From Solea solea (lineage: Eukaryota > Chordata > Actinopteri > Pleuronectiformes > Soleidae), in the NCBI RefSeq assembly GCF_958295425.1, contig NC_081146.1:5684242-5748241 (forward strand): a DNA stretch of 64,000 nucleotides. The letters are read 5' to 3'. This document shows, piece after piece, positions 13,491 through 26,786 of the stretch. Under the pieces are notes generated by a model that was given only the letters and a program-made list of their open reading frames with translations, was not told the DNA's origin and ran no database searches. The stretch's first letter is position 1; each line of letters starts with the position of its first letter. Made by a program: the position numbers and the translations under genes.

Positions 13491-16400
13491 CAACTACTAA
13501 GAACATTGAGTAAAACACTCTACTCACCAGTGAGGAAACTCCTCTCAAGGTGTGTTGGTTGATCTTCAGTCACTCTTCTTCCAATGCTCTCCCTCAGGTC
13601 GTTATCATAAGTTTAGCTTCTGGAATCACTCAGTGAGATATTCCTCCGTCACTCTCTCCACTGCTCCTATGAGGAACAGATGAGGATTGGAGGGATGAAG
13701 GGAGATCAGTGATGAAGGGATAAAACCCTGGGATGGACAGAAAGAGGGGTAGGAGGGAGTGGAGTGGAGTAGAGTGCAGTGGGCCGGGGTGGGGGTGAAT
13801 GATACAGAACGGCAGAGGAGACAGTCGGGGAAACCAAACAAGGTGCAGATCATGGTTAGTGGGTCACAAGACACAAGCTCGGGTGAATCCGCATCAAAAA
13901 CCAAGAGATGGAAATCATGGAGGGGAGGGGAAAGAAGATAAATAGAGGACCTGGGAGCATGGCTTTTTATGGTGCTGAGGTAGTCTTTAATAGATCCATG
14001 ACTGGCAGAGGGGTTTGTGTTTTGTAAACCTGAGGTTAAGCTAATATTAGAACATTTGGGGCAGAGAGGAAGACTTGGCAGAGCAGCGATCACACAGTAT
14101 ACACCAATAATGTAAGACATGACTGCAGGATTCAGGGGAATGATCTTTCTGGTCCATTCATAAAATGTTCACAGATGTACGCTTAAAGGATAAGTGCTGC
14201 TGTGATCTTTACGGTACAGTTTAGTGTCAAAATACACATTTTCATTTGATGTTTGTAATTAAAAAGGGCACAAATACCTTCACTGATCCCTCTATTTCAC
14301 TCGTTTTGGCCTAGATTTAACCTCTCATGGCATCTTAAAATAAACACCCTAAACTTTGAGCTTCCTAAAAGTTCACTGTATAACATATAATATATAACAT
14401 ATAACATATAACAACGTTTGGTTTTAGAAAAAAGCTTTGTGCACTTTAGGGAAGGGCCTTGCTGTGTGGAGGCCACCATCTTGTGCCACAGTGTCTCTAC
14501 AGCAGAGCACGTGTGTTGTGTTTTGAAGCAGAAGCTTACTACAGAAAAGACAAACAGCTCTTCTCACACAAACCAACAAAGAAGGAGGAAACTCTTCTTT
14601 GCAGTCTCATTATTACATGTCACTAATTCTTACACTGGACCTTTCACGTGTGTCCTTGTCCATGGCACCCCACTGCAGTCGCACATTACCTAACAAAGTA
14701 AATCACCTGTTATGTAACATCACCGCAAGTGATCCCAGAACAGGATATCACTTTCAGGCGGTAGATTAGTTTAGAGACGAGAGAGTCCACGTTTCACCCA
14801 GACAACCTCGGTATCAAGTCCCCGAAATCAGCTCCTGAAATGAAATCTTTGAACAAGACATGGAACAATGAGAATGAAAACCTTGAGTAACAGGTGTCAG
14901 TTTTTCATACCTGTGTGTGTGTGTGTGTGTGTGTGTCTGTCCATCCAACAAAGCTCTTTGCACTGCCCCTTTAGCAGTGAGACAGACATGGTCCATCCAT
15001 TGTCTATACCGCTTATACTCTGACCAGGATGGGGCTCACAGGGCCCACTGACACCTGTAAGATACCTGTAAGTCTAAACTAAGTAAGTAAGTAAGTTTAA
15101 ACTTTTCCAGTTTAAACCAATATGAACGGGAGGAGTAGGAGTATCCAGAGAAGAGCCACACACACACAAACACACACATCATGTGAGTTTCCACATGCCA
15201 TTTAAACTCAAACCTGTAACTGCCCCTTCATTGTACTGCCCAAGCAAGGAATACGTCTAATCTGCCCCATGCAGAGTTAACAACATGTCAGTGATGCATG
15301 TTATTTGGTTAATTGCTGCCGTCTACTTCTCAAGTGGATATGTTTTCAAGTATCACATAATGACTTTCTGAGTGAGCCCTTGAGGGTAAAAAGACTCAGA
15401 TGACTAAACAGCATCCTTGTGCCCCAGCTGCTGTAGATTTTGGACTACTTTTGAGTACTTCTAATATCATTTCTGTTATGAAAGGGGGGAGGGGGGGGGG
15501 GGGGAAGCTGACGTGTGCGTGTGTGTGTGGTGTTTTTCTGGGTGTTTTCTGTCATTCAGCATGGATAAGTGCAGTTTTAAAGTGTTGACCTTTGCTCACT
15601 CCAGTGAGTTGACGACAGGAGCAGTCTGGTTGTTTTGGCTATTTTGAGTTGACCCTGAGTTTGGAGGAAGGGCATTGAGATGGAGCGTAAAAAAAAACAG
15701 CAAACAGAAACAGGAGCAAAAGAACAGTTTTGACAGCAGGTGCACAGACACAGGGTCACTAGAGAGAGCTATTTTCAGCTACTATGCAAAGACCAGTGAT
15801 GTCTTCATCTTGAATTCTCCCTGTTATTATATCTGAGAGTGACACTGAAAACTGACCACAGAGAGATAATAGTATCTGAGACATAAGACCTCTACCACCA
15901 TCGTCCCACATACGTCTGTTCATCCGCTTTATACTATCTGAGAATGATATTTACAGTTGCCTTCTGACAGACTGAGGGGTGGACATGGGGAGGAGGAGCC
16001 TCACACCACCTGAGCAACACGTGCTGGTGTCAGACTGGGATACAGGACGGACGACACATACGTATGTGTCTGCTCACACAGGATATCCTTTAAAAACAAA
16101 ACATGTGAACACAGATCTGTGCTCAGTCTCTGAGAGCACAGATAGACACACATTAGTGATGTTACACAATCTCTTTCATGTTAAAAAAAAACAACAATGT
16201 ATTTTTAGGGACAGAAGATGGACTTTTAAAAAAAATAAATGTTTTTTTACAAATGGGTTAATTGTATACAGTGTGGAGACATGTTTAGTAAGTCAGTAAA
16301 AGAAACAACCTTCACTGTTAATTTCCTTTTTCCCAAATCTGGTTTTCTTGCGTTAGACAGCGATTATTGCTTTTATTTATTTACTTTTATTTGCTCTTGC

Positions 16401-18178
16401 TTTTGTGTGACGTTTCGTCCCGGATTTGTTTCTCTCTTGCTTTTGGTCATATTGACATATGGTGGCGTATTTTGCAGCTGTGCCGTCCCGTTTCGCTTGT
16501 TTCTGTCCCTGAGTATCCTGGTTTTGCTTAGTCTGCCAAAGCACTTGGTAAACTTGTTTTTTACAGGTGATATGCAAATAAAATCATTAATATTATAATC
16601 ATTAGTGCCTTCAATTATATAACACACCATAGTATTGATGTAGCGTTACAAAGAGACGAGAAGTTTGCACCGAAAGCATTTGAGTTTAGTCCATTGTTTA
16701 CTCCATTGAATCATTGACCTTGTTTTGAAAAAAAAGGAGGTTAAGGATGGCAGAGATTGAGAGGGGGTGGGGTGACTGGATTAAAAGATGTATTGTGACA
16801 TGAATGTAGAATTAAGGCAGGAATTTTGATCCTCATATTGTTTTTGTGTCTCATCTCACGATTACACCTAACAGTGGTGAAAAGCGTCATCCAGTCTGAC
16901 CAGAAATCATCACCTCACCAGACAAACAATAAGTAATGTGGGCCACAAATAGGACAGTTAATGCGTGGAAGTGCAACATCAGGGATGAGTGATCCTGTCA
17001 ACTGCTCGCTCCACATAGCTCACTGTTCTAGCGACTTCACTTTTATAGCTGAGGTGTTGGACCGGACGTAATTTCCGCTAATTGTATAAAACATGTAAAG
17101 GTGACATCATAAAGCCATGAATTTGATGCTTTTCTGCCAAGGGTGAAATTAGAGCAGTAGACGGCTGGGACACTGACGAGTGTGCATATCTTAGATACAT
17201 TATCTAGACATGACACCCACTTATAGGCAGATTAATGCAGACTTTAAGTGAAATTAATGGCTTCAGCATGTGAGGGAGGCAAAAAGGTTAAACCCAAGGC
17301 TCCATTAAAACAGTCCTGCCGACCCAGTTCTGCTGCTGCTGCGGTGGGGGATTATAACACAGGGGGGAGTGAGAGTGTTAATATGGGCCATAAACGGTTC
17401 TCGGCTTGGTTCATAATGTACGAGACGAAAAGCAGAAGAGGGGGCTGACTGGACAGCAGGCACTGGTTGTAATGGGAAGGATAAGATGGAAGAGGGTGGT
17501 TGAGTGTCACTCCACTGGACGTGAATGACTAAATCATCTCTCGCTGGATTATTATTCCATATTCTAAATGGGAGTTTTTTTTTAAGCTTCATAAACAAAT
17601 GCACTCATTTATGAGGGATTAACATTAATCTCTCTATTTCTATCCTTTTTCCTCCTGTGCACCTCTCTGTCTGCCTCTCTGTTCCCACGTCTGCCTCTTA
17701 CTGCCAGGTTTCTGATACATCGCGCTGATGTGATTACTTTTAGTTACCCACTGCTGTGTTACTGTCTAATCACAGATCTTATCACATGCTTGTACTCTGT
17801 ACAGGAAACTAAATGTTATCCTTTCATTTCTTTTCTTTTTTAGTTTTGATCAACTGGCAGCCACAGAGGGTGTAACAGATCACACAGCCTGGCTCTTGCA
17901 CTGGTTAAGAGTCACATTCATTATTTTATTCTCCTCCATTCTCAGACAGGACAGGACAGCGGTTTCCCTCACTTACCTTCATCATATACAATATAAATAC
18001 AGTATATACATGCATGCTTTACACAAAAATGCAGCAGGATGAGGAGAGCGAATGTGTGTGTAAAAAAACGGAAAGATAATGTGAAGTTTTCATGGCTGCT
18101 GTGTTGGTCCTGTGATGAAAGCACTGGATGCAAATGAAGATGTGTTCCAGTTCTAGTCTTTAAGGTTTGTTGTGGTTC

Positions 18179-21100
18179 TCACAGCTCATCTTTGCCCCCC
18201 GTCACCCTGCCTCTCCCTCTGTTCTTCTCCTTTGGTGCTTGGCTCCGAGCATTCCTGGTGGTGGTGGTGACGCTTCCTTTTCCCTCATCCTCTTCCTTTT
18301 TCACCACAGTATGTCCATCTGCCGCCCACAAGGCCTCTGCTTCCTCCCGCTCCTGAGGGACGGAGAGAAAAGTGCAGCAATGACATAATATAAAGAACAT
18401 TTCCTGTGGCTAAAATCATAATATTTATATTCATCTGTACAGGAGTTATTGTGCATTTTATCTTTGTACGTTCTGGAATAATAACCAAAACCATTCATTT
18501 TAACTAACTGCGGTTAGTCATCAGTATGAAGTCTACACCAGCATAAAAACCATGTTGTTTTTGCTCAAAAGCAACCACTGGATTCACATGGGATAAATGT
18601 ACATAATGGTAAACATTAAAACTGCGTGACAGCAGCACAACTAATTATGAAAAGCTAAAACAGACTCTCTATACAGCTAAATAAACTTATTATACTAACA
18701 TTAGTTCATATTGGCCACTACAAAACAGCAGCCAAACCTTTTAAAGGTTACCGTTCTAACTGAGAGTATGTTTTCTGACTTTTGAATTTAACTTTTATCT
18801 CACTGACCGTGTTCTAATCTGTCCTCAGTTATCCAATCACAAGTGGACCCCGATAGTTAAGATCCAATCAGAAATCACATTCGTTGATAGTTTACGGAAA
18901 CATGACGTTCTCTGGCATGCTACAATTTTACAGCATGTATTCATTTCTCAGGGCTCATACACTGATTTATTTTTAGTCACTGCTGTGATATTAACACGTA
19001 TTGCCACATGGTGTCGCTTGTGTAATTGTTGGGGTCTCATTTCATGTTACAGTAGCACGAGTTGTGCTTTGATTTCCTCACCTCGTCTGACTCATTGTTC
19101 GTTCTCTCTCCAGCTGTCATTTGTGCAAACGCACACGTACACACACAGGAATACGGACACCTCTGCACAGTCGGTCCCATTAAAAACATCATTTTCTACA
19201 GCAATGACGCCCATGTGCATTTGCATATGGGGCGTGTGCGTGAGATGTTAGGTGTTAATGGTGTTAACAGTCAAAGCAGATGTTAATACCAGGTTTGAAC
19301 TATCTCACTAAAGATGAGTCTGCGTGATGCTAAGCTACAGTCACCATTCAGTGAGTGTTTGGCTCCACAAATACACAGAAGAATTATCATTAGAAGATCA
19401 TCTGGTATTTGTTTATATTTACAAATGCAATTTGTCTTGTAATGTAAAGTAAAATGTAAGTGAATGCTCATTATGATGAACCTAAAGGACACTGACATGG
19501 CATGACCACAGACCAGGAAGTGACAAAGCAACCACAAATTTGTGTTTTTTACCCAACCCCTGAGTCAAAACAACATGTGACTGCAGGAGACGGGTTTCAT
19601 ATGAGGGGAAGGTCGCTGCTCACCATGTCCCTGTAGATCTTGTCTTTCGTAAACCACAGGGCCAGCGAGCAGCGCCGGCCACTGGTCACTGCAGTAACTC
19701 CGTGGGGGTTTACTGGACCCGAGGAGAAGCCCACCAGTCGACCACAGCTTGGTTTGATTTGGGCCTGGGGGCAAAAGAAGAGGTAAAAGGTCAAAGGTCC
19801 AACAAATAATAAAGCAGGCAGGTTTATACATCCTGAGATTAAATGATTTCTGACCAAAAAAAATGTGATTAGGTGGAAAAGTGACTTACTGTTATTGTCT
19901 TTGCATCCCGGCTTGTGAAAAATAAATCTCCACCATTAAAGTTGTCATTCAGGTAGAGAATGGCACTGAAAACGAGAATGCAAACAAAATATATATTTCT
20001 TCTTTTCTCTATTTAATTTCCTTCTAAATTTTATGGCAACATGAAATATTTATAATGGTGATTGAGATTATTTTTGTGCACCTGAGGTCTCTGTGTATGA
20101 ATGCTGGCGGTTCCTTCCAGCACTGCTTGGTGTCTGGCTCGAGGAGACAGTTGTCCACATGGACAGGGTGAGACAGGTCTGATCTGCCCTCCTGGTCACC
20201 TGAGAACACGCAAGATCAAACAAACAAAACATGTTTAAACTGAAAATATCACAACACTGAGAAACACTGCAGTGTTTCTAGTTCCACCACATGAGCAGAT
20301 AAATCAAATTGGAGAAATTTGAATAGTGTTGTACCTGTGATAGCAGTGCGACAGACCAAGTGTGTGAAAGAGATGTGGAGTCCTGAGGGGCTTCTGAAGT
20401 AGGAATGCAGCAGGTCTCGCGCTCGCTCGCCCAGCTCGTGTAACAGCCTGGCATCTGTCTGGTTGATCATGCCGTCCTGAGCCAACTTTAAAAAAAGTTT
20501 TTAAAAAACATCAGCGTACAGTATGAAGCATTAAAAACCTATGCATATCATTTTAATATGAAAACCATTTTATTTACTTTATTACATCCACCAAGAAGGA
20601 TGTGTTTTTGTTGTGTGTTTTGTGCGGTTGTGAGCAGCAATAACTCAAAAAATGAACAACAGATGTGGATTCCATTCTCTGGTGATGTGGGTAATGGTTT
20701 CATTAATTGTTGTTATCACTACAAATTTATCAAAGCAACTCAAGTTGCTTTGATAAATGTTCAGTCAAGCAGATAATGTCATTAAAAGGTGACTAAAATA
20801 AAGAAAAGATCTGTTACCTAAGAAAATATGTCAAGACAAATATGAATATGAAGAGTGTTGGAAAGATTTTTACACACAACAAAGTATATAACAAAAGTCA
20901 TGGCACTTTTAATGCCGAAATGTTACATATTATATTTTTAATTGATTATTATACATAATGTGTCTACCTTCACAGCCCTGAGCACAGTCAGGCCCTCAAA
21001 TGTCTCGTGCGGTGTATGTGGAGACCGTCGTCCTCGGTAACCATCTCCAGCTGACACCGCAGCCTATCAGAGACAAGCGCAAATGGAAGTTGAACGTGTT

Positions 21101-24100
21101 CCTGCTTCTGTCTGATATAATCTAATCCACTGCTAACCTGAACTCACCGTGGCTAACTGCAGTATTCTGTCACACTCTGTCTCAGTCATGACTCCGTCCA
21201 GTACTACACGATTGGTCCCGTTCAGCTTGTCGTCATCCATGGTGATGGTTACACCCACGCGAGGTACTGGACCACCTGGTGAGAGGGAAGTGGTTAATTA
21301 TTAAACTATTATTAGTTATTAGTTATTAGTGCCACAGGCTCAACACATAAAAAAAACCCAGAAGGAACGACTGTCTGACCTGAGAAAAAGCCACTGTCGT
21401 CCACTTCATCTTGCTGATAACCGCCTTTCATTTTCTCATTCATTTTCTCTTGTTCAGCTCTAAAGGTAAAGCACACACACAATAATCAATAACAATACAC
21501 CTGATGCTCCAGTGAGTGATTCACTTGTCTCCGTCTGTCTCACCTCCAGGCCTCCCTCAGTGATTCAGGGACAACTTTCTCTGGAGTCCAAAGATCCTAC
21601 ATGGACAATGATTATTTAACTCATAGATTACACTCATGTTATTAAAGTTCTTTACACGCGTGCATTAAAATAATTTGTGTCTTATTGACGTCAGAACTTA
21701 CTGGGTCAGTGAAAGAAAAGGCAAGGTTCTCCATCCCAAAATACAGTAGCTCCTTTTCCTGCAAAGATTGACTGATGTATCTGACAATCTCCTGTGCAAC
21801 AAACACAAACAAACTTGTGATCATACAGGATTACATTTGACAAAGAGAAAAATGAGGTCTATGTAGGTCTGTGTATGAAATGACTCGTATACTTCTATGG
21901 CTTAAGAGACAACAATAATATTTGAATGCATTTTTAGTAACTTAGTACAGTTTAATAATTGACAAAATACAATGAGAAATTTAAATCGTCACCAAAATAA
22001 TGGGCTTAGATGTGTTACCTGAGAAGGCTGTATGTCTTGTGACTCTGTGTCTCCTCCTAGTGTCTCATAGTAGAGCTGCAGATTGTCTAAAGAGTCCTTG
22101 TCAGAGGGATAGAACAGGAGAAGGGAGCGCACAGACTGCACCGCTCCGCGAACATCACCAGCTGTTGGCAAGTATGAAAGCTAAATAAGTATAAATAAGT
22201 GTCACAAATAAGACACTGTGGTGAAAAAATATTCAACAATATGTCATATTGTGCATTGCACTGCAGCATCACCTTACACTAAATAAGTATCATGCACATG
22301 TTTAAACCCTGACCTTTAAACTGAGCTATGTGCAGATGCTCCAGCTGTGTGGGCAGGTAGTCCTCTTGAGCAGAAATCCTTCCAGGCCGTGTGGAAACCT
22401 GAATCACACAGTACTGCCGGCATGCGAGCAGGGAGAGAGAAAGAGCTAGATGTGGGGGGAAAAAATGCAAAAAAAAAGAAGCTGCTATGTCTTTTCTTTG
22501 TAACTCAACAGATAATTCCATTTTCTGTTGTTTTATTCTTACCTGCAGCCTTCTCGAACACACCGTCAACACCATTCACTCCCCTGTCCTCAGGCAGCCG
22601 TTGGGAGGACACCTCACACTGCACCCTGCACTCCTCTGTCTGCCGCAGAGTTTCATTCACACACTCTTTCCATTTCTTGGACACTTGCGCCCAGTCAAAG
22701 GCGGCCTCCAACTGGACTGCAGCATCGTAAAGGACCTGGGTTAAATGGGTTTGAGAACGATGTGTGAGGCATAGGCAGATGCCATTGCATGGGCTATTCA
22801 AACTTATTTCAGGCAAGTCTTGTCATGTTATAATAAGTGGGTCGGAATATACAAGCGCTGTTCAGACAGAGGTCTGAAACCAGGATTGGACTACGACAAG
22901 TTTGAATAACAGTGAAGGTGGGAGAGGAATTCAGTCCCTCAAGCCATAATTGGCTCACCATAACTACAACTCCAACACATTCTCTCTTTCAATACATTCA
23001 TTTAAATTTGGCACTGTGTGATTGCATAATCACTTTTCTTTTTGGCTACAAGAGTAGATATCAATCCTTGTGTTTAGTCTCATTTACCAAAATAAAGTCT
23101 GAATTACTGTAAACACACTATATTAAACTGAGAGAAGTGTGTGAATTGAAACTGTTTCATGAATGACAATGGACTCACTATCATGAGTTACTTTATGTTG
23201 GATGTCTTCTCATAAGCACGTACAGTATAACAGCACACATGGAAACATGGGGACCCAAGGCTAATGTAACAGTGTCTTCAAAGGAAAACAAAACAAGCCC
23301 CAAAGTGAGTAAAGTGTTAAAAAGTGACTGCGTGTTTGCAGCACACATGGCTTGGGTTCATGGAGTATGTCTTCTACCTTTCATCTCAAATGGGGATGTT
23401 TGGTTTAGGATGGTTCTGTATAAAGCATCCTCTTTCTATTTATAACAGGTTTTACTTAATTGCGAATTTTTTCCTTTTGCATACAAACATGTTAATGTTG
23501 TAATGCATTTTGAATAAAAGGATGGATTCAAGATCCGTTGGAGAATGAAAATTCGATGGGCTGTCATAATTGCATGAGTCGTCCTTCTCTTCCTGTATCT
23601 GTGCCAGTGAGACACGCTGGGAAAGAATGTTGCCCACCCTGATATACTGCACACTGATCAATGGCTTGCTAGAACAGCCCCATTCTCTCCACTGCCTTCC
23701 TCACCCAGTGCTTCTCATTCAGGAACTCTCTGTCCTGAAAGTCCTCTTCAGTCACTCCTTCCATCCTCCTGTACTTCTCAATGTTGTTCCTCATCTCCAG
23801 GTGACTGGGATTGGCCACAAAGTATGTATGAGCTGCTGACGCCGCCTTCTGCAACTTTTCCAACTGAAGTGGATAAAGTGGAGAGTGTGAATGAGGACAG
23901 GAGTGTCCCTGTGACAAACAGCCGTGACATGAGAAACGATCACTTATGAGAACGTCTTTGACCTCTGACAGGCTGGGGAACAGCTCACCTTGTAGTACGT
24001 GACCTGCAGAAAGTTGTAGGGGTTGCGAGTGCCAAATTCATACTCTATGTCTGATGAAACAGGAAGCTGCCCTGCAGGAGTGACTGAGCGTCGAATACAG

Positions 24101-25528
24101 AACCGCAAACACTCAGCTCTCTGCTGAACCCAGTCCAATGCCCAGAGGTCCCACAGGCTTCCCTCCTCAGAGTCTGACAACACAAAAGACAGATGTCAAA
24201 AACATTTGGACATTTTCCTTTCCAAGTACCACCAGAGGAAGCTCGCATAGCACTTGTGGTGTGCGTGCCACACTTTGAGAACCATGGTCATAGAACAATA
24301 TACAAATGATTTGGTGTCAACATTGTCACAACATGTTATAAAATAATTTAGTAAGAATGAAGTAAATTTGCATGTTGACATTACCAACAATTCAATTTTG
24401 CGTTGTTGCTTATGTCAATTATGTTTTTGTAACATTAGAAACAGGAATTTGATACATTAATGAAATGTTTTTCTAACACTGTATCATTAAGCATCACTTT
24501 TTTGTAAATCATGTAGTTCTTGTGGTGTGAGTAACATGTTTTAGTAACTTTGCATACATTTGTAACACCTTTGGTTTCAGAGAGTGTGCATAAATATCTA
24601 AACTTTTTTACAACTTTATCAAAGCATTTTATTATGTTTCTGTATATTATATTTCTATCATGTAATATGAATTCATTTTAGTCATATTACTCTTTAATAA
24701 ATATTGTTGCACACATACTGGGTTTGTCCAACTATGCTTGCTCGTACACTGCATTTACTACAAATTTATTTAGATGGCCTCACTAGAATTTTGACCCTAA
24801 ATTTAACCATAACTAGTAAATGCCAAATCCTAACCCTTCAACCTAACCACAATTTAAATCTTACCGGTTAAAATAAACCCGGTTTTGTTTCCATAAGGAC
24901 TATTGGTCCTGATAAAGGTCAGTGTTTCTGCCAGGAAAGGTCCTGAAGAGGTCACAGATACAAGTACTACTCTTTGACTTCAATTCATTTCAACAGCCAT
25001 TAGCCCATTTCTAAATGGTCCCTAAACCATAACTAAACAAACCTAACTTTAACCAGAGCCTCAGAAATGAGGTTTTGCCTTTTTCCTTTTTCAAGGACTT
25101 GGTCTCCATGCGGACAACTGAGGGTAAGTGTTTATACCAGCGAGGGTCCTAGAGAGGTAACTCTAATATGAACACACACAAACACACACACACACAACAT
25201 TACAGAATATTTCCTACTTGATAGACTCACCCAGGTTTTGCAGTGCTTCTCTGCCTGTAGTCACACAGTCTTTATGACACTGTCTGCGGACACTGAGCAG
25301 AGATTCCTTGGTCAGGATGGATTTCTCCAGCAGCTCCGCAGCTTTCTGCCACTCCTGGCCAAAGTAAGCTCGAACCCCGCTGTAATACAAAAGGTCATAA
25401 GGCTGCAGAAGAGACAGGACATTAGCGTTGCCTACGACACCCGGAGCTGCTGCGTTGACCTGATGAGATGCTGAAAGAACAAAATGAAACGCCACGTATA
25501 CAGCGAGAAGAGTGAGGAGCTGCGCCAT
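18179..25528 (-). CDS. p3h3: Prolyl 3-hydroxylase 3 (leprecan family)
   Basis: This ER enzyme of the 2-oxoglutarate/Fe(II) dioxygenase class hydroxylates collagen prolines and works with lysyl-hydroxylation complexes. The 16 exons in transcript order are 25231-25528, 23989-24173, 23705-23863, 22543-22735, 22314-22445, 22019-22161, 21702-21791, 21544-21596, 21380-21459, 21148-21275, 20968-21063, 20335-20485, 20082-20199, 19890-19965, 19624-19764 and 18179-18352: 2217 nt, 738 aa. Features: signal peptide MAQLLTLLAVYVAFHFVLSA; four leprecan CX3C motifs (CHKDC, CLRFC, CRVQC, CRQYC) in the TPR-like half; catalytic half with HVD iron ligands in HPVHVDNC, the second His in NPHGV and the 2-OG Arg in GRRC; C-terminal KDEL retrieval signal. 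I chose the ATG at 25528 because the signal peptide begins there; an in-frame ATG 102 nt upstream would bury it. P3H3 rather than P3H1/2 rests on synteny and length. Confidence 0.93.
20725..20758. repeat. Perfect 16-bp hairpin in p3h3 intron 11
   Basis: Arms 20725-20740 and 20743-20758 are exact reverse complements with a 2-base loop. Confidence 0.9.
24222..24287 (-). mobile_element. Fragment of hAT-like repeat (same family as 61.6 kb)
   Basis: Reverse complemented, this reads GGTTCTCAAAGTGTGGCACG, then GAGCTTCCTCTGGTGGTACT. It is colinear with the left part of the element at 61598-61915. It sits in p3h3 intron 1. Confidence 0.6.
24720..25196. repeat. Dispersed teleost repeat-like stretch ending in CA-rich tract
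   Basis: It has repeated CCTAACC/TTAACC-type phrases (24790-24870, 25015-25060) and a CA-rich tail (25173-25195). This layout resembles a common fish intergenic repeat. Recognised by style only; the boundaries are approximate. Confidence 0.35.
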
Positions 25529-26423
25529 GGTCAGTCTGAGGAACAGAGCGTCTGTGGGGGAGAAGGAGCTGGGACACGAAGAGGAGGAGGGACTATGAAA
25601 ATGATCGGGGAAACGAGGAGATTCCTCCACTTGAAGAAGTGCATGTGTTGCATTTTATGTAATATATTAACACACCAGACTGTAAAAATATGAATAATTA
25701 TTATTTATTTAATCTCAATGTCTTGTTTTAAGCAAATGTACACAGCACTGATTAACTTTTATCAACCAACTATACAGTGATTTAAATTCTCTGTGTGGTC
25801 GCGAGAGGCCGCCATGGGCAGGTTCAGCAACGTTACCGTAAGTATACTAATACAACAACAAGTTCAACCATAGAAAACTGTTTTTGTTTCCCTTTAGCAA
25901 AACAGACCTTCATGATTCTTAAATACAGAGGACCACAAGAGCCATAGAATTAGTTGAAATGCCTTCTGTTTATTATAACTGATTGGACAATACTTTTACT
26001 TTTAAAGTGATATAATAAATCATTGACAAATTATACAAAGTAATTGTTTTGTATTTTATTAATGGACAATTAAGAAAATAAGTACTAGAAAACAGTTATA
26101 GTCGATAGAACACATTTATATATTATGGGATTTAAAATAATACACTAAGTATTTAGCTTGGGTCCCAATATCCAGGTTGCTTTACCTACCCTGTTGCAAA
26201 AAATAACGGAATCAAAAGTTCTTTACCCTCAAATTACCACACTGAAATTCAATAATACTTATAACCCATTATTACGAAACACTGTGCTTTGAGTTCACAT
26301 CAACGATAACATTTTTCTAAGACGGATGAGATACTGATCCAGATCCACCACATCCACAAAGCACAACACACATCAAAGTACTCATTTTCCTTTTTTACAC
26401 AGTTGTCTTTTGATCGGATATTT

Positions 26424-26493
<70 letters not shown>

Positions 26494-26786
26494 ACGCATC
26501 ATATAGTTTTTGCCTTTTCAAAAATAAATCTGCTCAATTTCAAAACCACCACAGGTGTTCTTATTACACACATTACGGTGACGCCTGTGTCAGTCGGCGT
26601 ACAGGCAACTGAGTTCAATCGGCCTTCGTTCAACACAAGGCAGCATCTCATGATTCATTCAGCCGAACGCAGCCACCAGAAGACGGGCTAGACGACGGAC
26701 ACTCTTCCGAGCCGGTGAATTCAGAGGCGGGGTCCAAACTCAGAGGAGCAAGTGTCCCACTGAAAGGCAGAACTATCTAGTTCGTC
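25529..26786. promoter_or_regulatory. Divergent promoter interval p3h3 / usp5
   Basis: About 1.26 kb separates the two start codons, transcribed in opposite directions, so both promoters must lie here. No TATA box is obvious close to either start. An (AT)n array occupies 26427-26492. The last 100 bases before the usp5 ATG are GC-richer and are probably its 5'UTR. Confidence 0.5.
26427..26492. repeat. (AT)n microsatellite
   Basis: An AT array of about 66 bp with one C interruption, some 300 bp upstream of the usp5 start codon. Confidence 0.95.

Larger units (their letters stand above)
10674..18178. other. Gene-poor spacer between gnb3 and p3h3
   Basis: I see no supportable coding exon here. 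It should hold the gnb3 promoter on the minus strand. A candidate non-coding gnb3 exon ends at 13528 with a consensus minus-strand donor (CTG then GTGAGTAG), and a second possible donor lies near 11527. Both are weak. The region has CA/TG microsatellites, poly-G tracts (12111-12123, 15485-15504) and a long TA array. A p3h3 poly(A) signal candidate (minus AATAAA) is at 17925-17930. Confidence 0.5.

Noticed and set aside
13626..14120. 164-codon minus-strand open frame in the gnb3-p3h3 spacer
   Set aside because: Low-complexity S/P/L-rich translation with no recognisable family. It may overlap a non-coding gnb3 exon but is not supported as protein.
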